A DNA stretch of 64,000 nt from Dactylosporangium sucinum (GCF_014647515.1 NZ_BMPI01000035.1:1-64000), one strand, 5' to 3'. Shown: positions 14,098 to 21,350, numbered from the stretch's first letter. Numbers and translations are program-made. The notes: a model not told the origin generated them from the letters alone.

Positions 14098-14450
14098 CAG
14101 TGCGCCTCGCCCTCGTGCCCGAGGATCGCCTGCACGATCTCGCCCGGCGTCAGCCCCGACTGGTCCCCGTCAAGGTCGCGCATGATCAGGCCGACGTGGT
14201 GGCAGCGCGGGCAGTACCAGACGGCGACCGGCCGGCCCTTCAGGTCGATGACCTGCACCTCGTAGCGGTCCAGCAGGCCCGGCTCGTCATCGGTGCCGGC
14301 GAACGCACGCAGAATGTCGCGGGCCAGCCGGTGCCCGGTGCCTGTGGCGGTGAGGTCGACCGTGGCGGCGCGCTCGGTGATCAGGTCGGCGATTCGCTCC
14401 ACAGAAGTGCCCTGCCAGGCCATGTCGAGAACCTCTTCACGGGTCGGCAT
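14097..14450 (-). CDS. Protein with CPRC motif, 117 aa
   Basis: ATG 14450. N-terminal 'TREEVLDMAWQGTSVERIADLITERA' looks like a small HTH-type helical unit; the second half has 'VWYCPRCHHVGLIM' (CxxC plus His). Not recognised. Confidence 0.5.
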   Translation of the reverse strand: MPTREEVLDMAWQGTSVERIADLITERAATVDLTATGTGHRLARDILRAFAGTDDEPGLLDRYEVQVIDLKGRPVAVWYCPRCHHVGLIMRDLDGDQSGLTPGEIVQAILGHEGEAH

Positions 14451-14704
14451 CAGACCGGCACCTCGACGGGCGGCATGGCCTGGATCTCGGCGAGTTTCGC
14501 CTCCACCTGCTCCGTGGTCAGGCCCTCCAGCGTGACGAGCTCGCCGTCGTCGCTGTCGTGCTCCATGTCGAACCGGAACGGGTGCACCGTCACGTGTGAC
14601 GGCCACACGTTGACGCCCCGGCCGTTCGGGAACGCGTAGTTCCACCACAGCGATGTCGCGCCGGCAGCGCAGTGGTTGGTCAGGTAGCCGGCGAAGTTGT
14701 TCAC
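14450..14704 (-). CDS. Hypothetical protein, duplicated family
   Basis: 84 residues. '[29 protein letters not shown]' and '[17 protein letters not shown]' match the layout 'HLLSHDPRRGALQYRFPNGQEVSV' / 'LTSEQAEARLREIAARP' of the gene at 15448, three genes upstream, so this is an old tandem-type duplication. Function unknown. Confidence 0.55.
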
Positions 14705-14922
14705 CGCGTGCTCCCGAGGGGCAGGCGCCGGACGGCGGCGGCGAGGAGTTCCCCGCGTAGCTCCGGCTCGAACGACGCGTTGACGGTGACGGACAGGTCG
14801 GCGAGGGTCTGCATCTCGCCGCGCTCGGGCATCTTCCGCAGGAACGCGTCGATCATGTAGTCGACCTTCTCGTCGAGGTTGGCGACCTCCTGGTCGATGG
14901 CGGCAAGCGTTTGAGGGTCCAT
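14701..14922 (-). CDS. Hypothetical helical protein, 73 aa
   Basis: ATG 14922 behind AAGGAG. Helical 'LAAIDQEVANLDEKVDYMIDAFLRKM'. Not recognised. Confidence 0.5.
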   Translation of the reverse strand: MDPQTLAAIDQEVANLDEKVDYMIDAFLRKMPERGEMQTLADLSVTVNASFEPELRGELLAAAVRRLPLGSTR

Positions 14923-14933
14923 GTGATGCTCCT

Positions 14934-15152
14934 TCAGATGGGGCGGATGTCAACGATGTCGCCGGCCCGGCATGAGCCGCGGCTGAACGTGGCGAGGCCG
15001 AGGTGAATGCGGGCCCGCTCGAACGTGAGCGTCGCATCAGGGGTTTCGGTGGCCGTGCGGCGCCAGCTGGCGACGTCGTCGGCGGTGGCGTCTTCGACGA
15101 TCAGGCCGCGGTGGCCGCGGACGTCGCCGGTCAGGATGACGTGGACCCGCAT
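14934..15152 (-). CDS. Hypothetical protein, 72 aa
   Basis: ATG 15152 overlaps the upstream stop by one base. 'MRVHVILTGDVRGHRGLIVEDATADDVASW' is an alpha/beta start; one Cys near the end. Not recognised. Confidence 0.5.
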   Translation of the reverse strand: MRVHVILTGDVRGHRGLIVEDATADDVASWRRTATETPDATLTFERARIHLGLATFSRGSCRAGDIVDIRPI

Positions 15153-15451
15153 CAGACGGGCTCGACCATCGCCTTGAACGCCTCGGTCGCGTACTCCCAC
15201 CGGGCGGTCAGCGGCTGCCCGCCCTTGATCCCGGCGCCCCGGTAGGCGCTCGGCGGCTTGAGCGACGCGGTCGGCTGCCACTCGATACGGCCTACGATCG
15301 GCGCCGCGTCGTCCACGTCGCCCGCACACAGGTAGTCGGTGACCAGCCCGACGATCACCGTCGAGGCGACGAAGTGGCCTGGTGCCGAGTCGGACGGCCA
15401 CGTGTGAACCTCGGATTCGGCGGCCTTGCGGATGTCGGCGAGGGTGCTCAC
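15152..15451 (-). CDS. Hypothetical protein, 99 aa
   Basis: GTG 15451 overlaps the upstream stop. Central 'GHFVASTVIVGLVTDYLCAGDVDDAAPIVG' suggests a compact alpha/beta fold. Not recognised. Confidence 0.5.
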   Translation of the reverse strand: MSTLADIRKAAESEVHTWPSDSAPGHFVASTVIVGLVTDYLCAGDVDDAAPIVGRIEWQPTASLKPPSAYRGAGIKGGQPLTARWEYATEAFKAMVEPV

Positions 15452-15681
15452 GACCGGCCGTCCCACTCCGGCATCGGCCGCGCCGCGATCTCGCGGAGGC
15501 GGGCCTCCGCCTGCTCCGACGTGAGGGACGACTCGGCGGTTCCGCTGTCGGAGAGCAGCTCCCATCGGAGCGGCACGGCTGGGTCGGGGATGACCGACAC
15601 CTCCTGGCCGTTGGGGAAGCGGTATTGCAGGGCGCCCCGTCGGGGGTCGTGGCTGAGCAGGTGGCGGGCGAGGTTGGTCAT
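15448..15681 (-). CDS. Hypothetical protein, paralogue of 14450-14704 product
   Basis: 77 residues; ATG 15681 behind AGAGGAA. First gene of a leftward operon of about 17 genes reaching 11.0 kb. Shares 'YRFPNGQEVSV' and 'LTSEQAEARLREIAARPMP' with its paralogue. Transcribed away from the small HTH gene at 15795. Confidence 0.55.
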   Translation of the reverse strand: MTNLARHLLSHDPRRGALQYRFPNGQEVSVIPDPAVPLRWELLSDSGTAESSLTSEQAEARLREIAARPMPEWDGRS

Positions 15682-15707
15682 CGCGTTCCTCTAAGGTCCG
15701 ATGTTAT

Positions 15708-15787
15708 TGTCTCATCTGACGCACTTACTGGTTGACTATGCCGAGAGGGGGGAGGTTGTGTCAAGTGAGACACTCAAGTGGTAGCGT
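15708..15787. promoter_or_regulatory. Divergent control region with inverted operators
   Basis: TGTCTCATCTGAC (15708-15720) reappears inverted as GTCAAGTGAGACA (15760-15772; two mismatches), and TCAAGTG is repeated at 15761-15767 and 15774-15780. A TAGCGT -10 (15782-15787) lies 7 nt before ATG 15795. The arrangement implies a repressor acting on both operons, most simply the product of 15795-16016. Confidence 0.55.
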
Positions 15788-15794
15788 GCCCCGC

Positions 15795-16016
15795 ATGATC
15801 AGGCCGATCTGGGAGCCAAAGACCGACGAGGAGCGCGCGGTCCTCGCTGAGGCTGCCCGGCTCCGCAAGGTGGCCGAGGAGGCAGAGGCTGCCATCTGGA
15901 CCAACCTCGCCCGAGGCCGTCAGCTCAACATCCCCGACACCACACTGTGCGACGTCTCGGGGGAGTCCCGTGCAACGCTCAACCGCCGGTTCGGGTCGAA
16001 GAAGGCCAGCGAGTAG
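15795..16016 (+). CDS. Small HTH regulator
   Basis: 73 residues: long N-terminal helix 'ERAVLAEAARLRKVAEEAEAAIW', then HTH-like 'GRQLNIPDTTLCDVSGESRATLNRRF'. Same size and plan as the proteins at 1444, 10130 and 36717. Likely near-leaderless from TAGCGT. Its end overlaps a convergent 38-codon gene. Confidence 0.6.
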   Translation: MIRPIWEPKTDEERAVLAEAARLRKVAEEAEAAIWTNLARGRQLNIPDTTLCDVSGESRATLNRRFGSKKASE

Positions 16017-16095
16017 ACGGCTCCTTTCCCGCCCACCCGATCAGGCACCACCGCGACCCGCACTCCTCGCAGCGCCGGAACAGCCGCCAGGTCAC
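15979..16095 (-). CDS. 38-aa zinc-knuckle-like protein
   Basis: GTG 16095 overlaps the upstream TGA, the usual coupling in this operon. 'TWRLFRRCEECGSRWCLIGW' carries CxxC plus one Cys. It ends inside the convergent HTH gene (38-bp overlap). Last gene of the 28-gene leftward chain. Confidence 0.5.
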   Translation of the reverse strand: MTWRLFRRCEECGSRWCLIGWAGKEPSTRWPSSTRTGG

Positions 16096-16376
16096 GCCGC
16101 CTCCAACGCCGCGAACACAGCCCGCGCCCCGTCCAGCACCGCGTTCACCCGCTCGATGACCGCGGCCCGCTCCGGCGTCAGATCCTCCGGGTAGCAGCCG
16201 ACCCGCCACCGGCCCGGCTCCACGTACAGCTTCCCGCCGAACCCGAGCGAGCCCATGAAGCGGAACTCTTCGCAGCCGTGCCTCAGGTGGTAGACGAACT
16301 CATCCCGCTGATGCTCGGCCGCGCCGGCGTGCCGGACGAGGACGTCGAAGACGGCGCCTGCCTGCTCCGGGGTCAC
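16092..16376 (-). CDS. Hypothetical protein, 94 aa
   Basis: GTG 16376 with GAGG upstream. 'TPEQAGAVFDVLVRHAGAAEHQRDEFVYHL' helix, 'FRFMGSLGFGGKLYVEPGRWRVGCYPEDL' strands, closing helix 'ERAAVIERVNAVL'. Looks like a single alpha/beta domain; unknown. Confidence 0.5.
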   Translation of the reverse strand: MTPEQAGAVFDVLVRHAGAAEHQRDEFVYHLRHGCEEFRFMGSLGFGGKLYVEPGRWRVGCYPEDLTPERAAVIERVNAVLDGARAVFAALEAA

Positions 16377-16726
16377 GTCGGCCTCGCGAACGCCCGGCAG
16401 CCGAGCGTCGACCCGTCCAGGTCCCGAACCACCTCGTGCGGCACAAGCAGATCCGACCGGTCCCGGTTCACCATCGCCACCGGCCGCGACACGACGAGGA
16501 ACACTCCGGGTTGCGCCGGCGGCAGGCCCTCGCCGAGACCAAACACGATATCCACGACCGGCACGCCGTCTACCACCCGCTTCGGGCCCAGCTCCGTTTC
16601 GCCGAGACGCGGCGGTCGAACGCAGGCCGGGAGGATCCAGGCGGGTTTGATGATGTCCCGCTCGATGCGGTCCGGGCAGTCCGGCGGGTAGACGTGCATC
16701 GGGTGAGGGGTCAGGTTGAGGATCAC
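16373..16726 (-). CDS. LNLTPHP-type conserved phage protein
   Basis: 117 residues from GTG 16726. The opening 'VILNLTPHPMHVY', then 'PACVRPPRLGETELGPKRV...GVPVVDIVFG' and 'GVFLVVSRPVA' follow a pattern recurring in many phage and mobile-element proteins (recall, not search). The function of that family is not known to me. Embedded in the small-gene chain with GTGA overlaps. Confidence 0.55.
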   Translation of the reverse strand: MILNLTPHPMHVYPPDCPDRIERDIIKPAWILPACVRPPRLGETELGPKRVVDGVPVVDIVFGLGEGLPPAQPGVFLVVSRPVAMVNRDRSDLLVPHEVVRDLDGSTLGCRAFARPT

Positions 16727-17046
16727 GACTCGCCCCACAACCAGAACTCGGCAACACCAGACACATCCGGGCACGGCCACAGGGCGCGACAGCATGCGCA
16801 CACTCGATGCTCGCCGCGCGCTGGCGAGTCTTCGACCCGATGCCGGTTCAGCACCACGCGATGCGCGGCAATCAGCCGGAACAGCCGACCCGGGGCGAGG
16901 TTGTGCAGGTAGTACGCGACATGCGGGTGCAGACCCTCCATGCCGGTCGGTTCGCCGTTCAGGAACACCTCGACCGCGACGTTCGCCAGCGACTCCACCC
17001 GGTCGATCTCGGCGCGCACCCGGTCCGCGCGGGGCATGACGGTCAC
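16723..17046 (-). CDS. Hypothetical protein with CxxC, 107 aa
   Basis: GTG 17046 overlaps the upstream stop. A helical N-terminal half ('ADRVRAEIDRVESLANVAVEVFL') is followed by 'HRVCACCRALWPCPD', a Cys cluster likely to bind metal. Unknown function. Confidence 0.5.
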   Translation of the reverse strand: MTVMPRADRVRAEIDRVESLANVAVEVFLNGEPTGMEGLHPHVAYYLHNLAPGRLFRLIAAHRVVLNRHRVEDSPARGEHRVCACCRALWPCPDVSGVAEFWLWGES

Positions 17047-17486
17047 GGCGCCTCCCCGGCCAGCAGCGCCTCGCGGGCCCGGGCGTACTTCCGCCGCAAC
17101 CGGTCCGCGGTCGCGTCGTCGAGGAGCGCGAGCCGGGCTTCGTCGCTGTTCGTGAGATTGTCCTGCAGCTTCACGAGCCGGCCGAGCGGGTGGGCGGCGG
17201 CCCGGGCGATGAGGTCCATATAGTCCTCGCCGTCCCGCCACGTCACCGCGTCCACCGCCTCCACGACCTGCTCGGGGAAGCCCATCGTGCGCAACTGGCC
17301 GAGGGTGATGTCGGTGTCCTCAACGATGTCATGCAGGTAGCCGGCCATCACCGCCTCGTCGCCGTGCTCCTCGAGACGGCGGGCGACCTCGGCGACGTGC
17401 TCGAAGTAGGGGCGGCCGGCCTTGTCGACCTGACCGCGGTGCGCCGCGTAGGCGAGCTCGCGAGCGTCAGCAACGGTACGTGTCAT
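17043..17486 (-). CDS. MESH1/SpoT-like HD hydrolase
   Basis: 147 residues, all HD domain. 'AHRGQVDKAGRPYFEHV' (His16, His30), 'AGYLHDIVEDTDI' (His52-Asp53, Glu56-Asp57) and 'LVKLQDNLTN' (Asp109) reproduce the Mn2+-binding pattern of small alarmone hydrolases related to RelA/SpoT and MESH1. There is no synthetase domain, so it would only degrade (p)ppGpp or a related nucleotide. ATG 17486 behind GAAGGAGCG. Encoded in an early-type phage operon, it may blunt the stringent or an alarmone-based defence response (inference). Confidence 0.75.
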   Translation of the reverse strand: MTRTVADARELAYAAHRGQVDKAGRPYFEHVAEVARRLEEHGDEAVMAGYLHDIVEDTDITLGQLRTMGFPEQVVEAVDAVTWRDGEDYMDLIARAAAHPLGRLVKLQDNLTNSDEARLALLDDATADRLRRKYARAREALLAGEAP

Positions 17487-17830
17487 GATCGCTCCTTCGT
17501 CATCTCGTTCCGGCAGAACACGCTGTGCCCGTTCGGCAGGGTGTGCGTCGCGTCCGCCGGCGTGCAGCAGGGCGCGTCGACCTCTTCAACGTCGTCAGGC
17601 TGGGCTGCGCACCACTCGGCCCACTGGATGTGCACGTCGAGCGGCACCTCCCACCGGGAGATCTCGACCGGCAGGCCGTCAGCCAGTCGGACCCGGTGCT
17701 CAACGATCAGCCCCAGGTCGGCGAGGGCCTTGAGGACCTTCCGGTGATGGTGCTGGTCGTCGCCGCAGGCGATCGCGCCGAGCACCTCGCGCTGCCGGTT
17801 GGTCAGGGCATCCATGTCGAGGGTGTTCAC
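17483..17830 (-). CDS. Winged-helix-like protein with Cys tail
   Basis: 115 residues (GTG 17830; ATG 17815 possible). 'LTNRQREVLGAIACGDDQHHHRKVLKALADLGLIVEHRV' reads as a winged-helix unit, and the C-terminus has 'DAPCCTPADATH...VFCRNE' (three Cys). Related in plan to the gene at 18042. Function unknown. Confidence 0.5.
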   Translation of the reverse strand: MNTLDMDALTNRQREVLGAIACGDDQHHHRKVLKALADLGLIVEHRVRLADGLPVEISRWEVPLDVHIQWAEWCAAQPDDVEEVDAPCCTPADATHTLPNGHSVFCRNEMTKERS

Positions 17831-18045
17831 AGGGGCCTCCCGCCGGCCCGACCGGTGAAGTGGAACGCGGCGTACCGCCACACCGCCTCGACGTCGGCGC
17901 GCAGGTTGGGGTCGTCGGCCTGCTCCCGGATGTACCGGGCCAGGTCGTCGTGGTCGAGGGTCTCGGTGTACCGCCACCGGCGGGCCCGGTCCGCGGCGAC
18001 CGTGTGCAGGACCTCGACGGGCGGGGCCAAGTCGTCGACGTTCAC
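17827..18045 (-). CDS. Hypothetical protein, 72 aa
   Basis: GTG 18045 behind GAGGAG. Helical; 'LDHDDLARYIREQADDPNLRADVEAVWRYA'. Not recognised. Confidence 0.5.
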   Translation of the reverse strand: MNVDDLAPPVEVLHTVAADRARRWRYTETLDHDDLARYIREQADDPNLRADVEAVWRYAAFHFTGRAGGRPL

Positions 18046-18413
18046 AGGTGCTCCTCGTCTCGGTCGGTCAGGATGCGGATGATCTCGTCGTTGTGGGGTC
18101 CACCCCACCGCTCACCAGCCCGGACGATCCGAGCCAGCTGGTCCTGCGCCTTGTCGCGCTGCCGGACGACGTCGGGCGGCTGGTAGTCGCCGGTGAGCAT
18201 CGCGGCCTTCCCGGCGTCGGTGAGCCACGCCCGCCGGGCGTCCGGCGCCGGGTGCGACGTCCACACGATCAGCCCCAGCGCGGCCAGGGCCTCGCCGGCG
18301 GCGCCGAGCCGGGACGGGAACGACCAGGTGTGTTCGCCGAGCCGGTAGCGGGCGGCCAGGATCTCGAGGATCAGGTACTGGGTGGGCGGGAGCCGGTCGA
18401 CGTCGACGCTCAC
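18042..18413 (-). CDS. Winged-helix-like protein, 123 aa
   Basis: GTG 18413 overlaps the upstream stop. 'PPTQYLILEILAARYRLGEHTWSF...ALAALGLIVWTSH......AWLTDAGKAAML' matches a winged-helix plan, followed by a long charged C-terminal helix. Possible regulator; family not assigned. Confidence 0.5.
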   Translation of the reverse strand: MSVDVDRLPPTQYLILEILAARYRLGEHTWSFPSRLGAAGEALAALGLIVWTSHPAPDARRAWLTDAGKAAMLTGDYQPPDVVRQRDKAQDQLARIVRAGERWGGPHNDEIIRILTDRDEEHL

Positions 18414-18589
18414 ACCGCACCCCCGACGATCAGCGCCCGGACGGTCTCGGCCGGGTCGACGGGCGCGCCCTTGCACGCCGATTTGGGTTCGTTCCGGCCC
18501 GGCCACCACACGACTTTGCAGCCGGTGTTCCGGCAGCGCAGGACCGGCGTGCCCGCCCGGACGGACGGCTGCCACGCGTGGGAGGTCAT
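18410..18589 (-). CDS. Small zinc-ribbon-like protein, 59 aa
   Basis: ATG 18589. 'VLRCRNTGCKVVWWPG...KSACKG' gives three Cys in a ribbon-like spacing. Unknown function; 4-nt overlaps on both sides. Confidence 0.5.
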   Translation of the reverse strand: MTSHAWQPSVRAGTPVLRCRNTGCKVVWWPGRNEPKSACKGAPVDPAETVRALIVGGAV

Positions 18590-18795
18590 CCGGTCACCGC
18601 CCGGTACGCCTCCAGCTGGTCGGCGGTCACGTCGTGCCAGCCGTCGTGGTCGAGGCACCACACCGCGGCGCCGGACACTTCGCGGCCGGACGAGTCGACG
18701 ACGGCCGGCAAGGTGATCAGGCCGTAGTTGCCGCCGGCCTGCTCGACCAGGCTCGTCACGATCGGCTTCCCGCACGGCATAGTCTCGGGCGTCAC
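18586..18795 (-). CDS. Hypothetical protein, 69 aa
   Basis: GTG 18795 overlaps the upstream stop. 'VSGAAVWCLDHDGWHDVTADQLEAYRAV', one CxxH-like element. Not recognised. Confidence 0.5.
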   Translation of the reverse strand: MTPETMPCGKPIVTSLVEQAGGNYGLITLPAVVDSSGREVSGAAVWCLDHDGWHDVTADQLEAYRAVTG

Positions 18796-19388
18796 GCCGG
18801 CACCTCGGCCGGCTCGAAGTCACGTGCCTTGATCTTCGCCATGCGGCCATCCGGGTGGTGATAGACGAAGCCCTCAACGCCGCCGAACTTCGCAGCGGCT
18901 AGCACCTGCGCGCGGATGTCATCGAACGTCCTGCCGTCGCCGCCGTGGTCAAGCACCTCGGCCGCCGAGTGCGCCCACAGTTGGTGCCGCTCGGCCCGCT
19001 CGGGGTTGCCGTTGACCTTCGGGCCGACCAGCTCGTAGGTACCGACAGGCCAGCCGCTGATGCCGGTGCCGTTCTGGTAGGCGACCGCCTCCGCGTGGAA
19101 CTTCGCGAACGCCGACTGATCGATCGGTTCCCAGCCGACCGTCTTGCCGGTGGTGTCGTCGACCTGGACCTCGACGAAGCCCGCCGGCGGCTGCTTGCCC
19201 GGCTTCACCTCGCGCCGCGCCCACCACTGCTCGCCATCGAACATGACGCACGTGCCGTCGTACTTGCGGGTCGGTACGCCCTCACCGGCGAACACCCAGT
19301 CACACGACGGGTTCGGCTCGCGGGTGACGTAGCGGCCATTGCTCGGCGCAGCGAAGTCGCGCAGGAAGATGGTCGGGATCTTCTTCAT
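18792..19388 (-). CDS. RNA ligase-like nucleotidyltransferase (DUF5565 type)
   Basis: 198 residues. Motif I 'RKYDGT' with Lys42 as the AMP acceptor, 'WWARREVKPGK' after it, 'GTYELVGPKVNGNP' (motif III/IIIa region), 'VEGFVYHHPDG' (motif IV) and 'MAKIKARDF' (motif V). All are in order and intact, so the protein should form a ligase-adenylate. It lacks an OB-fold or other C-terminal domain. ATG 19388 is chosen for GGAAGGA 6 nt upstream. Phage RNA ligases commonly repair tRNAs cut by host anticodon nucleases, which may be its role here. Confidence 0.75.
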   Translation of the reverse strand: MKKIPTIFLRDFAAPSNGRYVTREPNPSCDWVFAGEGVPTRKYDGTCVMFDGEQWWARREVKPGKQPPAGFVEVQVDDTTGKTVGWEPIDQSAFAKFHAEAVAYQNGTGISGWPVGTYELVGPKVNGNPERAERHQLWAHSAAEVLDHGGDGRTFDDIRAQVLAAAKFGGVEGFVYHHPDGRMAKIKARDFEPAEVPA

Positions 19389-19390
19389 GG

Positions 19391-19666
19391 TCAATCCTTC
19401 CGGGGCTGGTTGATCAGGTCATTGTTGGTGGTGACGCAGCCGATCGCGGCCACGTCGAGCTGGTCGGCATACCGGGCGAGCGTCTGCGACGCGGTCCGGT
19501 AGATGAGGCGCTCCGACGCGCCGACGCTGCCGCTGTCAGCGAGTTCCCCGTACCGGACCGCCTGTGCCCGCAGGCACGCGACCACGTCGCCGGCGTGCAG
19601 GTACAGCGAGCCGTCCAGCATCTGCACCTGCCGCAGCTGGAACGGGTCGCCGCCGAGCGCAGTCAC
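19391..19666 (-). CDS. Hypothetical protein, 91 aa
   Basis: GTG 19666 overlaps the upstream stop. 'VQMLDGSLYLHAGDVVACLRAQAVRYGELA' then a helix 'ASQTLARYADQLD'. Unknown. Confidence 0.5.
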   Translation of the reverse strand: MTALGGDPFQLRQVQMLDGSLYLHAGDVVACLRAQAVRYGELADSGSVGASERLIYRTASQTLARYADQLDVAAIGCVTTNNDLINQPRKD

Positions 19667-19827
19667 GACGCCTCGCCGGCCTTGACCCGCAGCCGGGCAA
19701 CCTCGGCCTGGATCTGCTCGTGCAGCTCCTCCCAGCGTTCCTGGGCGGACGCCGTCTGCTCCACGTACAGCGCCGAACACGCGTCCTCGTAGTAGGCGAG
19801 CAGGCGGTCGAACTCGTCGGCGGTCAT
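19663..19827 (-). CDS. Small coiled-coil protein, 54 aa
   Basis: ATG 19827 overlaps the upstream stop by 4 nt. Almost entirely one amphipathic helix ('QERWEELHEQIQAEVARLRV'). Too short for routine gene finders but fits the overlap chain exactly. Confidence 0.55.
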   Translation of the reverse strand: MTADEFDRLLAYYEDACSALYVEQTASAQERWEELHEQIQAEVARLRVKAGEAS

Positions 19828-20147
19828 CCGGCGGCCTCCTCGGCGAGCCGCCGGCGGACCTCCGGCGGCGGCCAGCCGATCTGGCTTGCGATGTCGTCGA
19901 GATCGTGCCCGCCGTGCGGGGCGTCGTCGGTGTCCGGTCCAAAATCGACCAGGTCATAGCCGAACGCGACGATCCGGGCACCGACGACGGTCGCGATGTT
20001 GAAGTCATCCGTCTCCAGCGTCTCCAGGCCGTGCAGGACGGCGATCGGCCGGCTGGGGTGGACGGCACCGTCCCAGCCGTAGGAGACGCCGTCGCCGGTC
20101 TCGTTGCGCCACAGCCGCTGGGTGACGACAAGGTAGGCGACGCTCAC
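19824..20147 (-). CDS. Hypothetical protein, 107 aa
   Basis: GTG 20147 overlaps the upstream stop. Beta-rich 'VAYLVVTQRLWRNETGDGVSYGWDG', then 'DIASQIGWPPPEVRRRLAEE'. Not recognised. Confidence 0.5.
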   Translation of the reverse strand: MSVAYLVVTQRLWRNETGDGVSYGWDGAVHPSRPIAVLHGLETLETDDFNIATVVGARIVAFGYDLVDFGPDTDDAPHGGHDLDDIASQIGWPPPEVRRRLAEEAAG

Positions 20148-20593
20148 CGGGCACCGCCGAGCCCGAGCGCCACCTCGACCACGTCAACGAACTGCCCGGC
20201 CGTGCGCAGCAGGTCGTCGGCGTCCTGCAGGCTGACGACGCGGGGGATGCCGGCCTCGGCCGCGGCCCGCTTGGAGGCGCCTGCGGCGAAGAACGCCGCC
20301 CACTCGGTCAGCTCGGGCGCGACGACGACGAGCAATGTCCACACCGAGGTGACCCGGGCCCGGCGGGCGCCCGTCGGGATTGCTCGGGCCGACAGGACCG
20401 CGGCCGCCGCCCGCAGCGCCGCCAGGTGCGCGGTCGCGTACCGCATGCCCGGGCTCTCGATCGCTGCCGCCTCCTCCAGCCCGTGCCGGGCCAGGGCGAG
20501 AAGCTCACGCGGCGACCGAGCGGGCAGGGCATGCGCGGGCACGGGAAGCTGCACACGGGCCGCAGGCACCACAGCCGGGAGACGGTCGCTCAC
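20144..20593 (-). CDS. SAV_6107-type HEPN domain protein
   Basis: 149 residues. 'LLALARHGLEEAAAIESPGMRYATAHLAALRAAAAVL', 'WTLLVVVAPELTEWAAFFAAGASKRAAAEAGIP' and 'ADDLLRTAGQFVDVVEVAL' match the layout I recall for SAV_6107-family HEPN proteins, normally encoded on Streptomyces-type chromosomes. I see no RxxxxH catalytic pair, so RNase activity is doubtful. Its presence inside a phage-type overlap chain suggests capture from a host chromosome. GTG start overlaps the preceding gene's stop. Confidence 0.65.
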   Translation of the reverse strand: MSDRLPAVVPAARVQLPVPAHALPARSPRELLALARHGLEEAAAIESPGMRYATAHLAALRAAAAVLSARAIPTGARRARVTSVWTLLVVVAPELTEWAAFFAAGASKRAAAEAGIPRVVSLQDADDLLRTAGQFVDVVEVALGLGGAR

Positions 20594-21048
20594 ACGATCA
20601 CCGTCGGCAGGAATTCGTGGTAGCGGCGCGCCTTGTACCCGCCGTAGCTATCCCCGGCGACCAGCCCGTCGGCGACCAGGTCCCGGTACACGCCGTCCGT
20701 CAGCCGAGCGAACGGCACGTTCCCGTCACTCGACCCGCCGATCTCGACGATCACCGTGATGTCGGCGCGTTCGCCGTTGTCACCCCAGCCGCGGTCCCAG
20801 AACACGGCCACGCCGTCGTACCGCTCCCGCAGGACGGTCATGAACTCGACCGCGTCGGTGACGGTGGCCAGCGTCGGGATCGGCCGGACCTTCTCGCAGG
20901 CGGCGGCAGCCTGGAACGGCTGCACCTGCCAGCCGCCGGCGCGGATCGCGTCGAGCACGTCGTATGCATCGACGAGAGGGTGCAACGCCAGGTGGGCACG
21001 GACGAGCGCGTCGAGTTCGTCGTCGGTGGGTCGGGTCGGCTCGGTCAT
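20590..21048 (-). CDS. Hypothetical protein, 152 aa
   Basis: ATG 21048 with AGGAG. N-terminal helix 'DELDALVRAHLALHPLVDAYDVLDAIRAGGW', then 'LRERYDGVAVFWDRGW', 'ADITVIVEIGGS' and 'GVYRDLVADGLVAG'. Appears to be one alpha/beta domain. Not recognised. Confidence 0.5.
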   Translation of the reverse strand: MTEPTRPTDDELDALVRAHLALHPLVDAYDVLDAIRAGGWQVQPFQAAAACEKVRPIPTLATVTDAVEFMTVLRERYDGVAVFWDRGWGDNGERADITVIVEIGGSSDGNVPFARLTDGVYRDLVADGLVAGDSYGGYKARRYHEFLPTVIV

Positions 21049-21050
21049 GG

Positions 21051-21350
21051 TCAGCTCCTGTTCTCGGGGTTGGGGTTGGTGTCGGCCGGGACGATGCCCG
21101 CCGTGGTTGTGGAGGCTCCGGGCCCGTCCCAGGCGCTCACCCACCAGGAACCGTCGCCGGCCACTTTCCAGCCGAGGGCGCCGATCTCGCGGGCGGCGCG
21201 GTCCCGCGGCGACTCGTCGTCGGCAAGGTCCCGGAGGCCGAACTGGACGTGGTGGACGGTCTGGCCGGTGCGGATCCGCAGGTCCCAGCCGGGCTCGCCG
21301 AGGTTGTCGAGGATCGCGTAGCCGTAGCCGGCGAGGTCGGCGGTGGTCAT
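21051..21350 (-). CDS. Hypothetical protein, 99 aa
   Basis: ATG 21350 overlaps the upstream stop. 'YGYAILDNLGEPGWDLRIRT..VHHVQFGLRDL' and 'WKVAGDGSWWVSAWD': beta-rich with a central helix. Unknown. Confidence 0.5.
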   Translation of the reverse strand: MTTADLAGYGYAILDNLGEPGWDLRIRTGQTVHHVQFGLRDLADDESPRDRAAREIGALGWKVAGDGSWWVSAWDGPGASTTTAGIVPADTNPNPENRS

